Assembly: GCF_001540865.1 (NCBI RefSeq)
Contig: NC_033635.1
Location: forward strand, 5,758,678 to 5,822,677
From: Ananas comosus
Taxonomy: Eukaryota > Streptophyta > Magnoliopsida > Poales > Bromeliaceae
Direction: 5' to 3'
DNA length: 64,000 bases
The position numbers and the translations under genes were made by a program. Below the pieces are notes generated by a model. The model was not told the DNA's origin. It did no database searches and saw nothing but the letters and a program-made list of their open reading frames with translations. Shown here piece by piece: positions 34,001-46,700 of this stretch. Position 1 is the stretch's first letter. The number at the start of each line of letters is the position of its first letter.

Positions 34001-36619
34001 TCATTATTAAGTTTGTTTTTGGTCTCTTTGATTTTTTTGACTTCCACAATGGTAGCTGTGTTGGTTAGTTAAAACTGAGCAATCAGTGATGATTAACCTA
34101 TAAAATAGGTAGCACTGCTTTAAAAAAAGGGCATAGAATTATTATTTGAGCTGGAATTAATTAATACTTGCTTTTAGAAGCATGGTACGACCATGGAACT
34201 TTTGTGTCACGATCGGTTTCCTTAGATGTGATGTACATTACTGAACGTATTTAAAATTTAAAATTTTGCTTAGTAATGTATTTTTTTTTATTTTTTTAAG
34301 TAAAATATTTTGGAGTAGAGTTCTTTTGCTTTTAGAAGCATAAGAGAGATCGTGCTTTCAACTTTTAACCCTTAGATCAATCCTTTTGATCATTTTTGAC
34401 CTTTAGATTAATATAATAATCCTAGGGGGACCACTCAACTCTAAGGGGACCACTTAACCCTAAGAGGGACCACTATCATCCCGACCCTACAATCCTTGAT
34501 TCAAAACTAAAAAGTCGGAAGCACTAATTCACTTATGCTTTTAATATCATATATAGTAGCTCCACACAGTATTTTACATCAAAATGTGTAAAAGTAGATA
34601 GTGAATTGATTGTAATCTTTTTATTCAAAGTATATACTTGGCAACAAATAAAAAAATTTTGAATGGTTGAAAATAATATATTTTGCTTCAAAACCTTTTT
34701 TTTCACACAAGTTGCCATCTGTAAACTTGACTGGATGTATTTATAAGTTAGTCAACTGTAATAATAAAATAAAAGTCTTTCTTCTTCTAATACATCAAAT
34801 TACATAAAATTAGTGTTTAAAAAAAAAAAGAAAAANTTTGGATGTTCAAATATGAAAATTTTCTCAAGATTCAAGCACAAACTAACTTTACAGCTGTCAC
34901 TCTTCTTAGTTTTCAACAAACAAACATGCATATTTGAACTATGTTCATGCTAAAGTTCTAACTAAAAATCTTAAAAATCCATATGAACCTAACTAAAAGT
35001 AATCAGTTGTCATAAACTTGGATCTAAGAGTGAAAGGAAGCATACAGTATAATAAAAGAAAAGGCAATAGCAGCTTTTAAGTACCTCTCTAATATATTAC
35101 TTTGAAATAAAAACAAGTAGATGGAATACATTTTTGAAGCAAATGCGTGGAGAACTTGAAGAATCTTCCCATTCTTTCTTCATGATCAACTACTAGGATG
35201 AAATGCATGCATGGAATGCATGAATCTTTGACTCAATGATAGATCATGTGAGGAAAAGGAACTGAAAGATGCATAACTCTCTGTTAGATCCATATATAAG
35301 AGGTGTATCGGAAACCAAAAATAGTGAACAAAAGTTATTTCCAATTATTTATGAACTTGAACATTGTTTTTGTCAGTTTAGTGGATCTGGTATAGACGAA
35401 ATTTCACAACTGAAGCTACTTAAACAAACAACTAGGGCCTTGATGAGATGAAGAGGACAACATATGTTTAATTTCATGCCAGAGGAACCTGCAAAATAGA
35501 GATTGGTTATAGCTAGCAATGATGTTAATGCCCCTAAGCTTCTATTTAGCTCCACTACAGCACATTATGAATACTACAATGGAGAAAAACAATAAGTGCA
35601 AATAATTGAAAAGGAATACGAGGAGGGGAGAGAAGAGCCGAAGAAATTTCCTTCAAAACAGCATTCTTATACTGTAAGAAACATATTTGCATGTATGGAT
35701 GAATGTATCCAGTTTGTCTGTATACTAACAAATGCATAAACAACAAACACTCATGCAGAGAAACAGATAATCATATTTTTAATATCATAATAACATCATA
35801 CACAATAGAAATGTCAAGGTATAAGCCATAAAGCCTCATGTAAAATACATATCAAGTGTAGCATAATATTCATCTTCAATCATAAGACCAAAAGTTTCTA
35901 AGTCGTATCAATCAACTAAATTATAAGCTAAAAGCACCTTTCTGTGTAAATAAAATACGTAAGGCCAAGATAAAGTCAAGATAGATAGGCTTTTTGTATG
36001 GCTATCAAGTGTAGCATAATATTATGTTCTGTAGGAATCACTCGAACTGGATATCCTACGAAGTAAACTGTAGCATTGTAGAAATTTCAGCAGGCTAGCA
36101 GGCTACAGCTTATTACCTACATGTTCTCAAATTAGTAATTCTGGTCCTTTTTGCTTTGTAATTTTATTTACGCATACCTTTCTGCTTTGATGCGTAGGGA
36201 GGACAAGGACATGCGAAAAACATAATTTTCAAAAACATAAACGTGCATAACGTCTCCAATCCTATTATCATAAATCAGGACTATTGCGACTCCATGATCC
36301 CATGCCATGAACAGGTAACAACTCAGAGCACGAGTTTCCTATAATTTTGTTAATTGATGAAGTCGACTCATAACTTCGTAATCTTCTTTTGATGCAGAAA
36401 TCAGCTGTTGCTGTAAGTGGAATCCTTTACAAAAATATCAAGGGAACTAGCGCTACAGAATTTGCTCTGAAATTAAATTGCAGCAAAAGTGTTCCATGCC
36501 ATGATGTGGTGTTACAGGATATTTCTTTAGAAGGAGAAGGTGGAATTCCTATCCATAGTTTGTGTCGGAATGTTAAATGGACTGCAATTGGAAATATCTA
36601 TCCTACTTGTTCTTCATAG
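29203..36619 (+). CDS. polygalacturonase (GH28), nine exons
   Basis: Hydrolyses alpha-1,4-galacturonan of pectin; expected to be secreted to the cell wall. Exons by hand: 29203-29466, 29602-29739, 29976-30149, 30275-30295, 30390-30597, 30679-30760, 31074-31182, 36198-36314, 36398-36619. All introns are GT-AG, the frame is kept, and there are 444 codons, normal for plant GH28. Residues 1-27 form a hydrophobic signal peptide; the catalytic domain starts near FNVDDYGA (about residue 70). The four GH28 signature motifs are present: NTDG (247-250), GDDC (269-272), GHG (292-294) and RIK (327-329). These supply the catalytic aspartates and substrate-binding residues. The sequence resembles the ADPG/QRT2 group that acts in cell separation; that subgrouping is from memory. 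Exon 4 is only 21 nt. Intron 7 is about 5 kb and inflated by redundant sequence and gaps. The gene converges on the PHD gene. Confidence 0.9.
31470..32375. repeat. intron 7 segment, first copy of a 0.9-kb duplication
   Basis: Matches 33925-34835 with scattered substitutions (for example ACCATATG versus ACCACATG, and GTAGCTCTACGC versus GTAGCTCCACAC). Both copies contain a short-subfamily Micron-like element. Confidence 0.8.
31870..32100. mobile_element. Micron-like element, short subfamily, inside intron 7
   Basis: The left end GCTTTTAGAAGCATAAGAG pairs with the right end ACTTATGCTTTTAATAGC. The core TTAGATCAATCCTTTTGATC and the ACCACTCAA stretches match, inverted, the element at 54021-54268. 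The second copy at 34325-34551 arises from the segment duplication. Confidence 0.6.
32395..32785. mobile_element. decayed Micron-like element in intron 7
   Basis: The right part reads CAAATACTCTAAATCAAGCC, then GCCGATCGCATATTTGGAAG and CCATCATCATCATCG, matching the family arm. The core AAATTTAACAGTATAAAAAC also matches. Terminal ends are lost. Confidence 0.55.
33900..33900. other. assembly gap (single N)
   Basis: One N, followed by a long A run. Confidence 0.95.
34836..34836. other. assembly gap (single N)
   Basis: One N ending the inserted intron copy. Confidence 0.95.
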
Positions 36620-37752
36620 ACATAGTTCAATGTTCAGGAAATAGAAAAACAATATGATGGTTAATGTTATAGACCTATTTTCTAGTCTATATATATTTTG
36701 TGCAGTTATATGAAAGGCAGCATCTGTTTTTTTGTTTTATGCATTTAATGTTTCTCATCTAATACCTTGGATGTCAAGATTGCGAGAATCCACCATTCTC
36801 TCTTACACTACTTCATGTAGAAATTCTAGTTGAAAAGAACAAAAACCCGAATACCAAACAAGGCCGAAACAAATATCCAACAATCAATGCTGACTTTGTA
36901 TGTGATTTTTCACCACAGAGTATCTTAATTTGTAGTATAATGTAAGAATATAATACGACTCTACTGATGAAACCATTAAACTCAGACTACTACAGAGGAA
37001 AGAAAATGGAAGATAACATAGAAATTGTATCAAGAGCTTTTTCAGACAAACAGTAGCATTCTTAACTGGTACTGTTCGGAGAATAAAAAAGTAGATTCGA
37101 GAAAACTGAGCCTTACCTTCTTCGAACGTAAACAAAGTAGAGTTTCTTATGCAAATAGAAAAATATCTGGATGCACCAACTAAATAAAATGACTCTTAAC
37201 AAAGTGAAGCATACAAAGGGTGGAGACATCTTCAAACAACAAGGCTGGTAATTTTGAACATAGCACAAGAGCACTCAGATCAATACACCCATAAGAACTC
37301 ACTGCAACAAGCAGCCCGAAAAGAGAAATCTATTTATTATAATCTTCTAAATCAATTTTCATCACGTAATTGTTACATTCAGGTATGAAGCAACCTTAAA
37401 TTAATATACATTTCAAGTGTAAATCACATCCAGATAATGTTGTTGCTACAAATTGCATCTACTCTTCCTATAAAATTGATGCACAGCTTGCAAAAGAAGC
37501 AAAATAATACTAAATAAGCATCCCGGGGCAGTTGTACCTATCTTTCGGAGAATCCACACTTTATTCTGCACAGTAGCAATCGCTCTTGAAGACAATCTTG
37601 ACATGACAGAAGCACAATCACAATAGATTCAGTAGCACAGGTTTGGCTGCGCCTCCAGAAGTAGAGAACTTTGGATATTGTTCAGTTTTAGCTCAAGTTC
37701 CACTACGTTCCAATGGTGGCAAGTTGACCAGTTCAACTAACAAAACGAGGCT
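36620..37752. other. convergent intergenic region
   Basis: 1.1 kb between the stop codons of the polygalacturonase (+) and the PHD gene (-). It must hold both 3' untranslated regions. No ORF or repeat stands out. AATAAA-like sequences occur, but none could be assigned. Confidence 0.6.
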
Positions 37753-40700
37753 TCAAGTTTTTGCTCTTTTATGCCTTTGAGAGATAAAGCGAATTCCTTC
37801 CTTCCCAAGCTCCAAAGTCTCACATCTTCCATCATTTAAACGAACTGATAAAGACGAAGTGCCTTCGATGATGTCAGAAACCACTCCTTGATGCCTATAA
37901 AAGAGATATAACAGTTACCTAACAATTAACCAAATCTCCAATTTTTTAAACAAAAGTTAGTCACACTATCTTATAATTGGCAAATGGTAAGTCCTTTCTG
38001 TTCAAAAGTGGCCATAATTTGCTGCAACAGGGCTATTTTCAATGGATAGTTCACTTTCAATAAATAACTGTTGAGTGGGTCAAATCCGTAAACACCCTTC
38101 GTTCAACAAAATATGCAATCTGTCAATAGTAGTGAGTAACAGAAACATAATACAAGAAATAACAAAAGGGATAGTTTTGGCATGTCCATATACTGATCAA
38201 ACTGCCACTGCAACAACTAAGTTAAACCATTCCATTCGCGATATTATTTTCCACTCACAAGCATAACAATCTTAAATAGCTCAGAGATGAACAGTAAAGC
38301 ATCCTATGTGTAAAAGGCCAAAATATCAACAAATAATAATAAGAAAAAAGAACTTGCCAGGAATTATCTGATGATAAACGGACTTCAACTCTTTTTCCAA
38401 TTGCGTCCTTGCCCAGCTTCCGCAATATCCAGTTTGCATCCATCACTTCATCAGCAGGACTTTCCTGATGCGGCTTTGCAGGGCTATCCTCCAAGCTACC
38501 CACTTTCTTTGTCGAGGGCCTCTTTCTCTTTGATCTATGTCCTTTAACAAAGTTATCTTCCTCCCCTTCACGAGCCCAAGAGCTCCTATTATCGAGATAT
38601 GGGTTTTTAAATTTCAATCTCAGCAGCGGTTTTGGGTCGTTGGAGGAATTGGAGACAAAGCGTGACGGTCGAGCATCATTGCTATTAACAGCACCTGCAG
38701 ATTCTTTCTTTCCAACTACCTCATTTCCAACATTTTGTGATGTAGGGTCTATTTTATTGCTCCTCCCAGTTTGAAAAGGACTTCTTTGTGTAGCCACAGC
38801 CCCAGTGAAGTTATTATCCTTTTGTCGGATGTCAAACACTTTCCGAAGTTTTGCATCATTGTTTTCTCTCATTCCATGCTTGGAATTTCTTATCTGGTTC
38901 AGGTTATCATATTTAGCACCTAAAATAACCAAGAGAGATTTATTACTGAACGGATTTTCACTATAAGAAATGCATCACAAAATTAGTTCAACAAGATGAA
39001 GTCAAACAATAAAACCAAAAATTTCAAAGCCAGAAATCGCACTAAAATTGAGTAAACAAGATTAGTGCCTTAAAAAGCCGTTCACATAGTATTGGAGAAG
39101 ATAAAGACACCTTGTGAAGATCAACAAGTGAAGAGCAAGTACCTTTGCTATGAACGGCTTCAACACTTGCATTACAATCCTCGGAGATAAAATTTTCGCC
39201 ATCTTTTGTCCTCTGCTGAGTGATGTTTTCACTACCTGTTCCAGTGGACAGAGCTTTAATAAGACAATTAGAGTAGAGAAAACAGATAAATAGGTTTGTC
39301 CATATAACTAATTTGATATAGCTCTGCTTTGGTAAAAGAACAGATGATGACAACTACAGCTGCCAAAAGATGAACAGCAAAAATTTAATAGTATACTCTC
39401 ACTCTCTTCTGTAGGCTTGAAGGCCACATCTGGCAGAAGGAAGATGATTGGGATCAAGAAGAGCAAGAAAGAGGAAAAGCTGAGAGTAAACCGGTCATCT
39501 TAATAGTTACACTACTATTTATAGTAATACTACTACTAACCTTACGAGAAGGATGATGACGGGACCTAAAGAAAAAATAATAATAATAATAAAAGCTTTA
39601 AATATGTAATTTTGATTATGTATCACAATTAGGCATGAATGCATGAACTTATGACCGTATAACAGGAACAACTGAAGTTACAAAATTGCTAAAATTGAAA
39701 CTTCAAGACCCCAGTAAAAATCAAAACAAAAGCCAACTCTTCAAATCTTGATTCGTAAGTTTCTAAAATTATGCATCCAGTCAAATGGCTGAATTTGTTA
39801 TACAAGGCTTTCTTCCTCTGTGGCCAAACTCTTCCCACATTGACAAATGTTTGATAGTTGTTTGCTGGAGACACAAACTGAAAGCACGCGGTATCAGTCA
39901 ATACCTCTCCCAGCAGCTGGTCTTCAAGAAATTTTAAACAATCCAATCTCTTTCACAACTTATTAGAACCATTAAAATAAGTCACAACTCAGAAACAGGA
40001 GTCCCTAACCAACTGTTTGAAAATCCTCAAAACTTTCATTACATCTTTGATGCATAATGGAAATCAAATATACGAGGGATCCTAGCTGTAAATCTAGAAT
40101 CAACTGCAAGAAAAGTCAAAGAAAACAAGTGGCCATGTTTTACATTTTTCCATAGCTAATTTCTTTCCACTTTCATGGTTAAATGTTCATATGGTTTAAC
40201 TTTCATGATCTCAGTTCTTAACATACATTTTGTTTCGTGAATATCATGCCACATATTATTGGCTTCCTTGTAAAATTTTCCGTTTTAGCAAACTTACAAA
40301 AATTAATAGCACATGTTTGAAATCCACCCTGGGTTTATAACTCCCTCTTGCCACCAGCCAAATGCCACTCACCATGAGTACTACTAGCTGTTATGCATCT
40401 CGTAAGTTAGTCCGTCTTAAAACCTTAGGAATCCATAACGTAGGCTGTAAACATCATCAAACTGTCTGTACTATCTAAATATCTAAACCTCAGTACTAGT
40501 TCACCACCATTGCCATAAATGGCAATAGTTTGAACCAACAACAGACCAGCGAAGATTGTAAATCCACTGGCTCTCTGAACCACATGACAACAAACAAGAC
40601 ACGAGCAATCAAGAACAGAGAACTTCCCCAAGTACATCTATCTGATGGAACATAATCAACGTATATTGATACGAAATGGAGGCAGTACTAAAATCTATAG

Positions 40701-43700
40701 GAGGTATTATATTGATACAGAGTTGCATTGCCTCTTGTCAAAAAGTCGTTTTAAGTCTTTTACCTTCAAAGGCGTGCTATGAATAGAGATCCTCTAGTTC
40801 AACTTATGCATTATGATTTTAGAACCTAAGCATGAAGCCACATGCTTAGTTGCATATCCCTCCCTATTTGTTGTTTGTTTCATTCATATCCTCTACTTTT
40901 CCTTCCGCTAGAGCGAAAACACTTTAATTGCGCATGGCAGCATATAAATCTTGTAACAAAGGCATTAAATGCTATCACGGCCACCTATAGAGAAATATAA
41001 TTGTTAAGATAAAAAACACAGGTATCTACCTTCTGCTATAGAACAATTTATTTTGGCAGAACAGTTTATCTCCAACTTATGGGCTCCATGAGATACTATC
41101 ATTTTTAAAATAAAAAACTTACAATATTTTTATCATGAAATTGCACAATATTTTTATCATGAAATTGCACAAGTATCTGCATATTCATCTTCAAATCACA
41201 AATGCAATTAAAGTGCGAGGCGTGGCTGCCCTAAAAAGAGGGACATTTTTAGAGTATTATCATGGCATTTGAGAAGAGTAATTTAATAGTTAATCTTATA
41301 GACGTCCTTGAATTTAAAGAGGAATCATTCCACCAGACTGGCCAAATCAGAGCAATACCACAACAAGGAATGATGACAATAGAAGCAGCTAAAAGATGAG
41401 AAAGATCATACCATAAGAGACAGGAAATTCTTGATCTCTTTGGCAGCTTGAAGTTTCAGACCTCGGGGAACCAGAAACATTTTTATTCCGTGAACCAATA
41501 TGTATAACCAATTTTGTACCTCTCCCAGTCTCACTATTGCTGACATTATTTGTAGAATATCCTTTGATCTTCAAACTTGGTAGCTTAGCACCCTTTATCT
41601 TGACTTTGGGAACTGTGCTAGCAGGGTTGACTTTGTCTTCTACAATTCCAACATTCTTACCACCTAATGGATCATAAGAGGGTTTTACATCTTTTCTGTT
41701 GGAGCTTCTGTTTCCAGAAAATGAAATGACATCAGACTTAGCATTTCTGTCTAATTCTCTATCATCAATCCGTTGATCCCTCAAATTGCTCCCAAGTAAT
41801 CTTGCCTCATGCCGTCTTTCTAGATATATCTCTTCTTGTTCGCCAACTAATTGGGTCATATATCCTTTCCTCTTGGTATGCCTTTTAGTGCTCGCTGAAT
41901 TTCTGTTGATCCCATTCCCGTATTCCATGAAATTGTTTGATGATTTGTCACTAATACCTTTGACTGAAAATTTCAGTGTCTTGCCAGTTTCATTCTTTAA
42001 TATGAGTGGACCACCTTGCCCATCATCTGAGAAGGGAGAACCCGAATAAAATTCATCCTCAGGTGGCAATCCTGCAGCAACTCTTAAACTCATAATTAGA
42101 TCATGATCAGCAATATCTCGTCTCTTCCAAAGCTCCCGTATTGCATCCTCAGTGTCCGTAACCTATCATAGAGTAAAATATTGCTTGAATTAACATAGGT
42201 AAAATAAATAACATTCAAAATATAGAAAGGAAATATTGCTAGAATAACATAGTTACAATAAATAACATTCAAAATATAGATAGGATTCAATGATACCTGA
42301 TAACAATCTCCACGACATGCAGCACACCTATATTGTAGGTTTTGATCAGCTTGATATTGCTGATATTTTTCTTCACTGCATAAAATGGAACAAACAGAAA
42401 GAATGAAGACATTATTGGCATAAATAATATGCAGATATTGTTCCTTTCCAGACAAAGAGAACAGACAACACTAAAATACTTAAGATGTAAACTAAAGGGA
42501 ACGTAAAGAAGCAATTGACGCTTCTAATTCCATCTTTGTGTGCCGAGTGTTATAACTTTCAACAGCCAGCCCAAGCTAGATAAAAGTAGAAAGGCATATA
42601 AAGCCATGTATGATCAAAATTTAACAAAATTTAAAACTCATAATAATAAAGGAAAAGAACACCAAAGATTATATTGCATTAACTTTCAGCGAAATGAATT
42701 GGAAACATTGAAAGTAAAGGCAGGACTAAAGGCATAATTTGCTGTATATTGAACCAGCAAAGCAATGGCTGTAGCCATAGGAAATTTTCAGAACAAACAT
42801 TAAAATTAGCAAATATAAATTGGTAATATACCTGCCAAACAATAGTTTAAATTAAGCAAAACAGCAAACTAACCAAGGGAAAGGTCAGAATACGATAGCT
42901 CTGGATAGTAATTCATGAAGTGCACTAACGTGCTGAACAAATAATCGAAGAATTATATCAAAAGGTATAAAGGTTGAACTGGATAAAAGAGCCAAATCCT
43001 CAAACTCAATACAACAAAAGAAAATCTCTGTCAAACAAATGGTTTAAAAGGAAATCACTAACGATTCATAGAGTGTCTTTCGCCAATCAATTAAGAATTC
43101 GAAAAACACTAAGGTTAGGCAAGTGACAACCTACTCTGTAAATGACCTTCAGTACCATTTAAACCTCAAGAAAACAAAACAAAAAACAAAATCAACAGGG
43201 AGAAGCATACAACAAACCATACCAAATTGTTCATATATATGTATGAGAAATAAAAGTTCACATTGATAGGCCCAATCCTAATAGAATATTCAGCTCATTA
43301 GACAGTTGGCAGGAATTTTAGCTGGAGCATACAGTTAAATGATGTTCCTTACTCAACCACATTAGATGTTTTCTACACTATCATCCTTTTTTTAGATTTT
43401 TGACATTCAAATGAAAGCTACATCATGTAGATTGTAGAATCATCATATATATATGAAAAATATTAGAGCACTAGCGGAGAACTTCCACAATATCATGGCC
43501 ATAATAACACAGAAAACGACACGAAAATGATGCATATAATCCAGCCTGGTCATAGATTCTTCCTTGCAAGGCCACTAAGGAATCACTTGAAATTATAATA
43601 AATGAAATTCTATAGCTACATTCATCAGTCAACAATAATAAAACAATAGCAGACCTGAAATCTCAGTCTAACTTTTTTCAATCCAAAAAGGTGATCCCAT

Positions 43701-46700
43701 CAAACCTTTTACACATGCATATACATTCCCATGCCAACATTATATACCAGGTTACACATTCAAAAGCACATAAATCCATTACATACATACATGAAGATAA
43801 ACAGGTAGGCAGCACAATCATCAAACATAAGAAAATGGTGTAGCAGTATTCCATCAAACCAAAAGCATCAAAGTTACATTGGCACACACCTGATGCCATC
43901 ACATTCACAATGCACCCATCTTTCACAATTGTCACAGCAGACCATCGGTATTTGCTCAGAATCTCTATAAACCTAGATAAGCAAGATAGGAGGAAATATA
44001 GTCAATTACTATAATTACAAATACATATAAAACTAAAATCAAAAGCACCATGAGATAATAGTCAAGAAATATCCTAGCTATCCAACATATACAATTTTTT
44101 TTAAAAAAAATCATGAAATTAACAACATAATACTGCTAAAACATCAAAAAACAACTTCAACGACAAAACATCTATCTTTATGGATAAAATAATAAATCCA
44201 TCTCAACAATATAAGAGCCACTAAAAGAAATGAAAAGAAATACAATGGTAAAACTTTGACAGTGGTGAGGTTGAAGTCTGGAAAGGAGTCAAATTTGCAA
44301 GCAAAAGGCAAAAACATGAATCAACAGAGACATTCTCCCGGATGAAGGAGAAAGAACTCTATGGGATTGTTCTTGCATTCTCTTCAATATAGAATATTCC
44401 TCTCCACGCAGAAACTGTGGCATTATTCTGTAATTTACAATGTGAATATGAAAAGAATTTGGAATAACTCAAATATGTGAATGAATTTTGCTATCTCATC
44501 CTCAAATATATTGGCTGCCACATTGGGCATGAAGTGAACCTCACTATCTAGTTATATATCTCTAATTACATTGGAAACAATGTCCACAAAATCTCCAAGG
44601 TCGATCCAAAGAAAAAAGAACCTAGAGGGTTTATTTCTCATCTCCTAGGTCAACGGGTAAAAGAAAGGTCTCTAAATATTGATCAAGTCCATCCAAATCC
44701 AACTTTATGAAACACAGATTTAGCTTCCTTTATTTGTCTTGTATCCAGATACGTACTCGTAATCATATAAACATTCAAAAATTCATATGAATTCGGATAA
44801 TCATTCTTAAGTATACATCTGCATATCTACCTACAAATTTCAAATTACAATGTGAATCTTTAATAATTTGCCTTTTGCATGATTTTTTATAATTCTGTAT
44901 TTATTTTGTCCTATATATTTCATTGATGTCCAGCCATTTTAAGATTTACTTTTCGACATTAGAGGTATATGGTTTAGAAACAATTCTATCCATATCAAAC
45001 CACTTTAACTCTCAGAAATGTACACATGCTTTTTCCTCACCCTCCCCGAAAAGAGCATCTTTGATCTTTCATGGATGTATCTTTTATCTTTACAGCATTG
45101 AATATTCAATAAAACTAAAAATAGCTTCCATAAAACTTCTATTTAGTGATGTTTCATCATATATTAAGATTAATTATGAGCTCTTGCCAAAGGAAGAAAC
45201 TTATATTCCTGAAAAAAGAAGGACAATTAGTGATACCCTCCAACAAACAAGCAATGCTCTAAGTTTTCTCTGTGACCTTTAGAGTTCATTTGAATTTAAG
45301 GGCATACATTAGTTGTTAGATCATAAAATATTTAGAAAGCAAAACTGTATAGATGTCAAGTTCTCAAAAATGAAAAAATAGATAGGAGATTCCAATGCAG
45401 TTTTTTTTTTTCACCGGAGAGGAAATGTAATATTTAAATCAAACTATCTCTATTCCAATCAGCTTCGTCAAGAATGGAAACTTATTTCATGCTTCGTTGA
45501 ATGGGATAAGAGGATTATCTGATTCAAAAGTAAATGTGGGTGAAGTGATACCATATCAACTCGTTATCTTTATGATACTTTCATAACTTCAATCTACTGC
45601 ATACTATGAAAACTGCACACCAATTCTATATTGATTATGCAAGGAGGTGGCCTAGAGCAGCTCAGAAAATGTACTATAAGACAAAATCAGCTTATAGAGT
45701 TGCATAAAGGTAACTTTTATGCCTAACCAAGTCTGCATGTTTTCTAGTTTAGGTTAATGCATGACAAACATAACTACAAAGTAGCCAATAGGGCATAGGA
45801 CAATTAGAACATGCAATAAGCATAGTACCTTCAAACAAACAGGACAGTAGTTTCCTTTTACAAACAGTCTTCCGCAAGCATCACAGCAAGTATACCCCAA
45901 AAACCACCTGTGAATCCATAAGCACATTCCATTACACAAAGAATGAAAGTACCTGTAAAAATCTTTCATCTATTCTCGTACTAAAAGTTGAATCTTGCAT
46001 TTGAGAAGAACAGTGATAGTAAGATATTAATATTACTAGTGATACTTCTATACAACAGTCAACAGACCCGTCCCAACCCGTCAATCCTCCCTATCCAATA
46101 GTCCAGAACCTCTGCCGCAACAGGGGGTCAAAAAATTTACTACAGGTGAGCTTATGCCATCTCAAGCTGGGTAGCTTGGCCAGCTTATCCTATGTTGTAC
46201 AGAAGCATTTGCATAATATTAGACAGGGAAATTGAAATTCAAAGCTATAACCTTGTGCTGGGACCACTTCCAGGGACATTTGACCCGCAGCTGTGGCACT
46301 TAGTATGCTTCGGGCACAAGTATGGTCCACGACTAATATTCTGCATGTAATATTCAAATGAAGTAAAGATGGATGTGCAAAAATTACAAAAAAAAAAAAA
46401 TAGAAAAAAAACAATCCAACAATAGGTCATACCTTGTGTGGAGGCTGCTGACAGTAGCAATGGTAAGCACCATCACACCTTTTACAGAACATCAACTTAT
46501 TTGGGTCACCAGTTCTTCGGCACACCTAAATGATTAAAAAGAGCTATACACATGAAGGTCACCAAAACTAAATGCCAGATATGTATGCTCATTTACTCGA
46601 AATAGAAGCACTTCACCAAAAACAGACAACAGAAACAGAGCAACAAGTACAAAGTTAAATGTAATTATGTAACCCTTCTTACAGACATTTGTAATCCAAG

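Larger units (their letters stand above)
33580..35035. repeat. redundant intron block bracketed by two gaps
   Basis: A stretch of about 200 bp (TTTGGATGTTCAAATATGAA to GGATCTAAGAGTGA) occurs at 33580-33779. It is partly repeated at 33787-33899 and repeated again at 34837-35035. Between the Ns at 33900 and 34836 lies the second copy of the 0.9-kb segment. The order is most simply explained by an alternative-haplotype contig placed in the scaffold. Confidence 0.7.

Noticed and set aside
41786..42049. 87-codon ORF on + in the PHD gene
   Set aside because: Antisense shadow of exon 10, whose frame and splice phases are well supported.
44923..45282. 119-codon ORF on +
   Set aside because: Lies in an intron of the PHD gene, with no known domain and no splice or start context.
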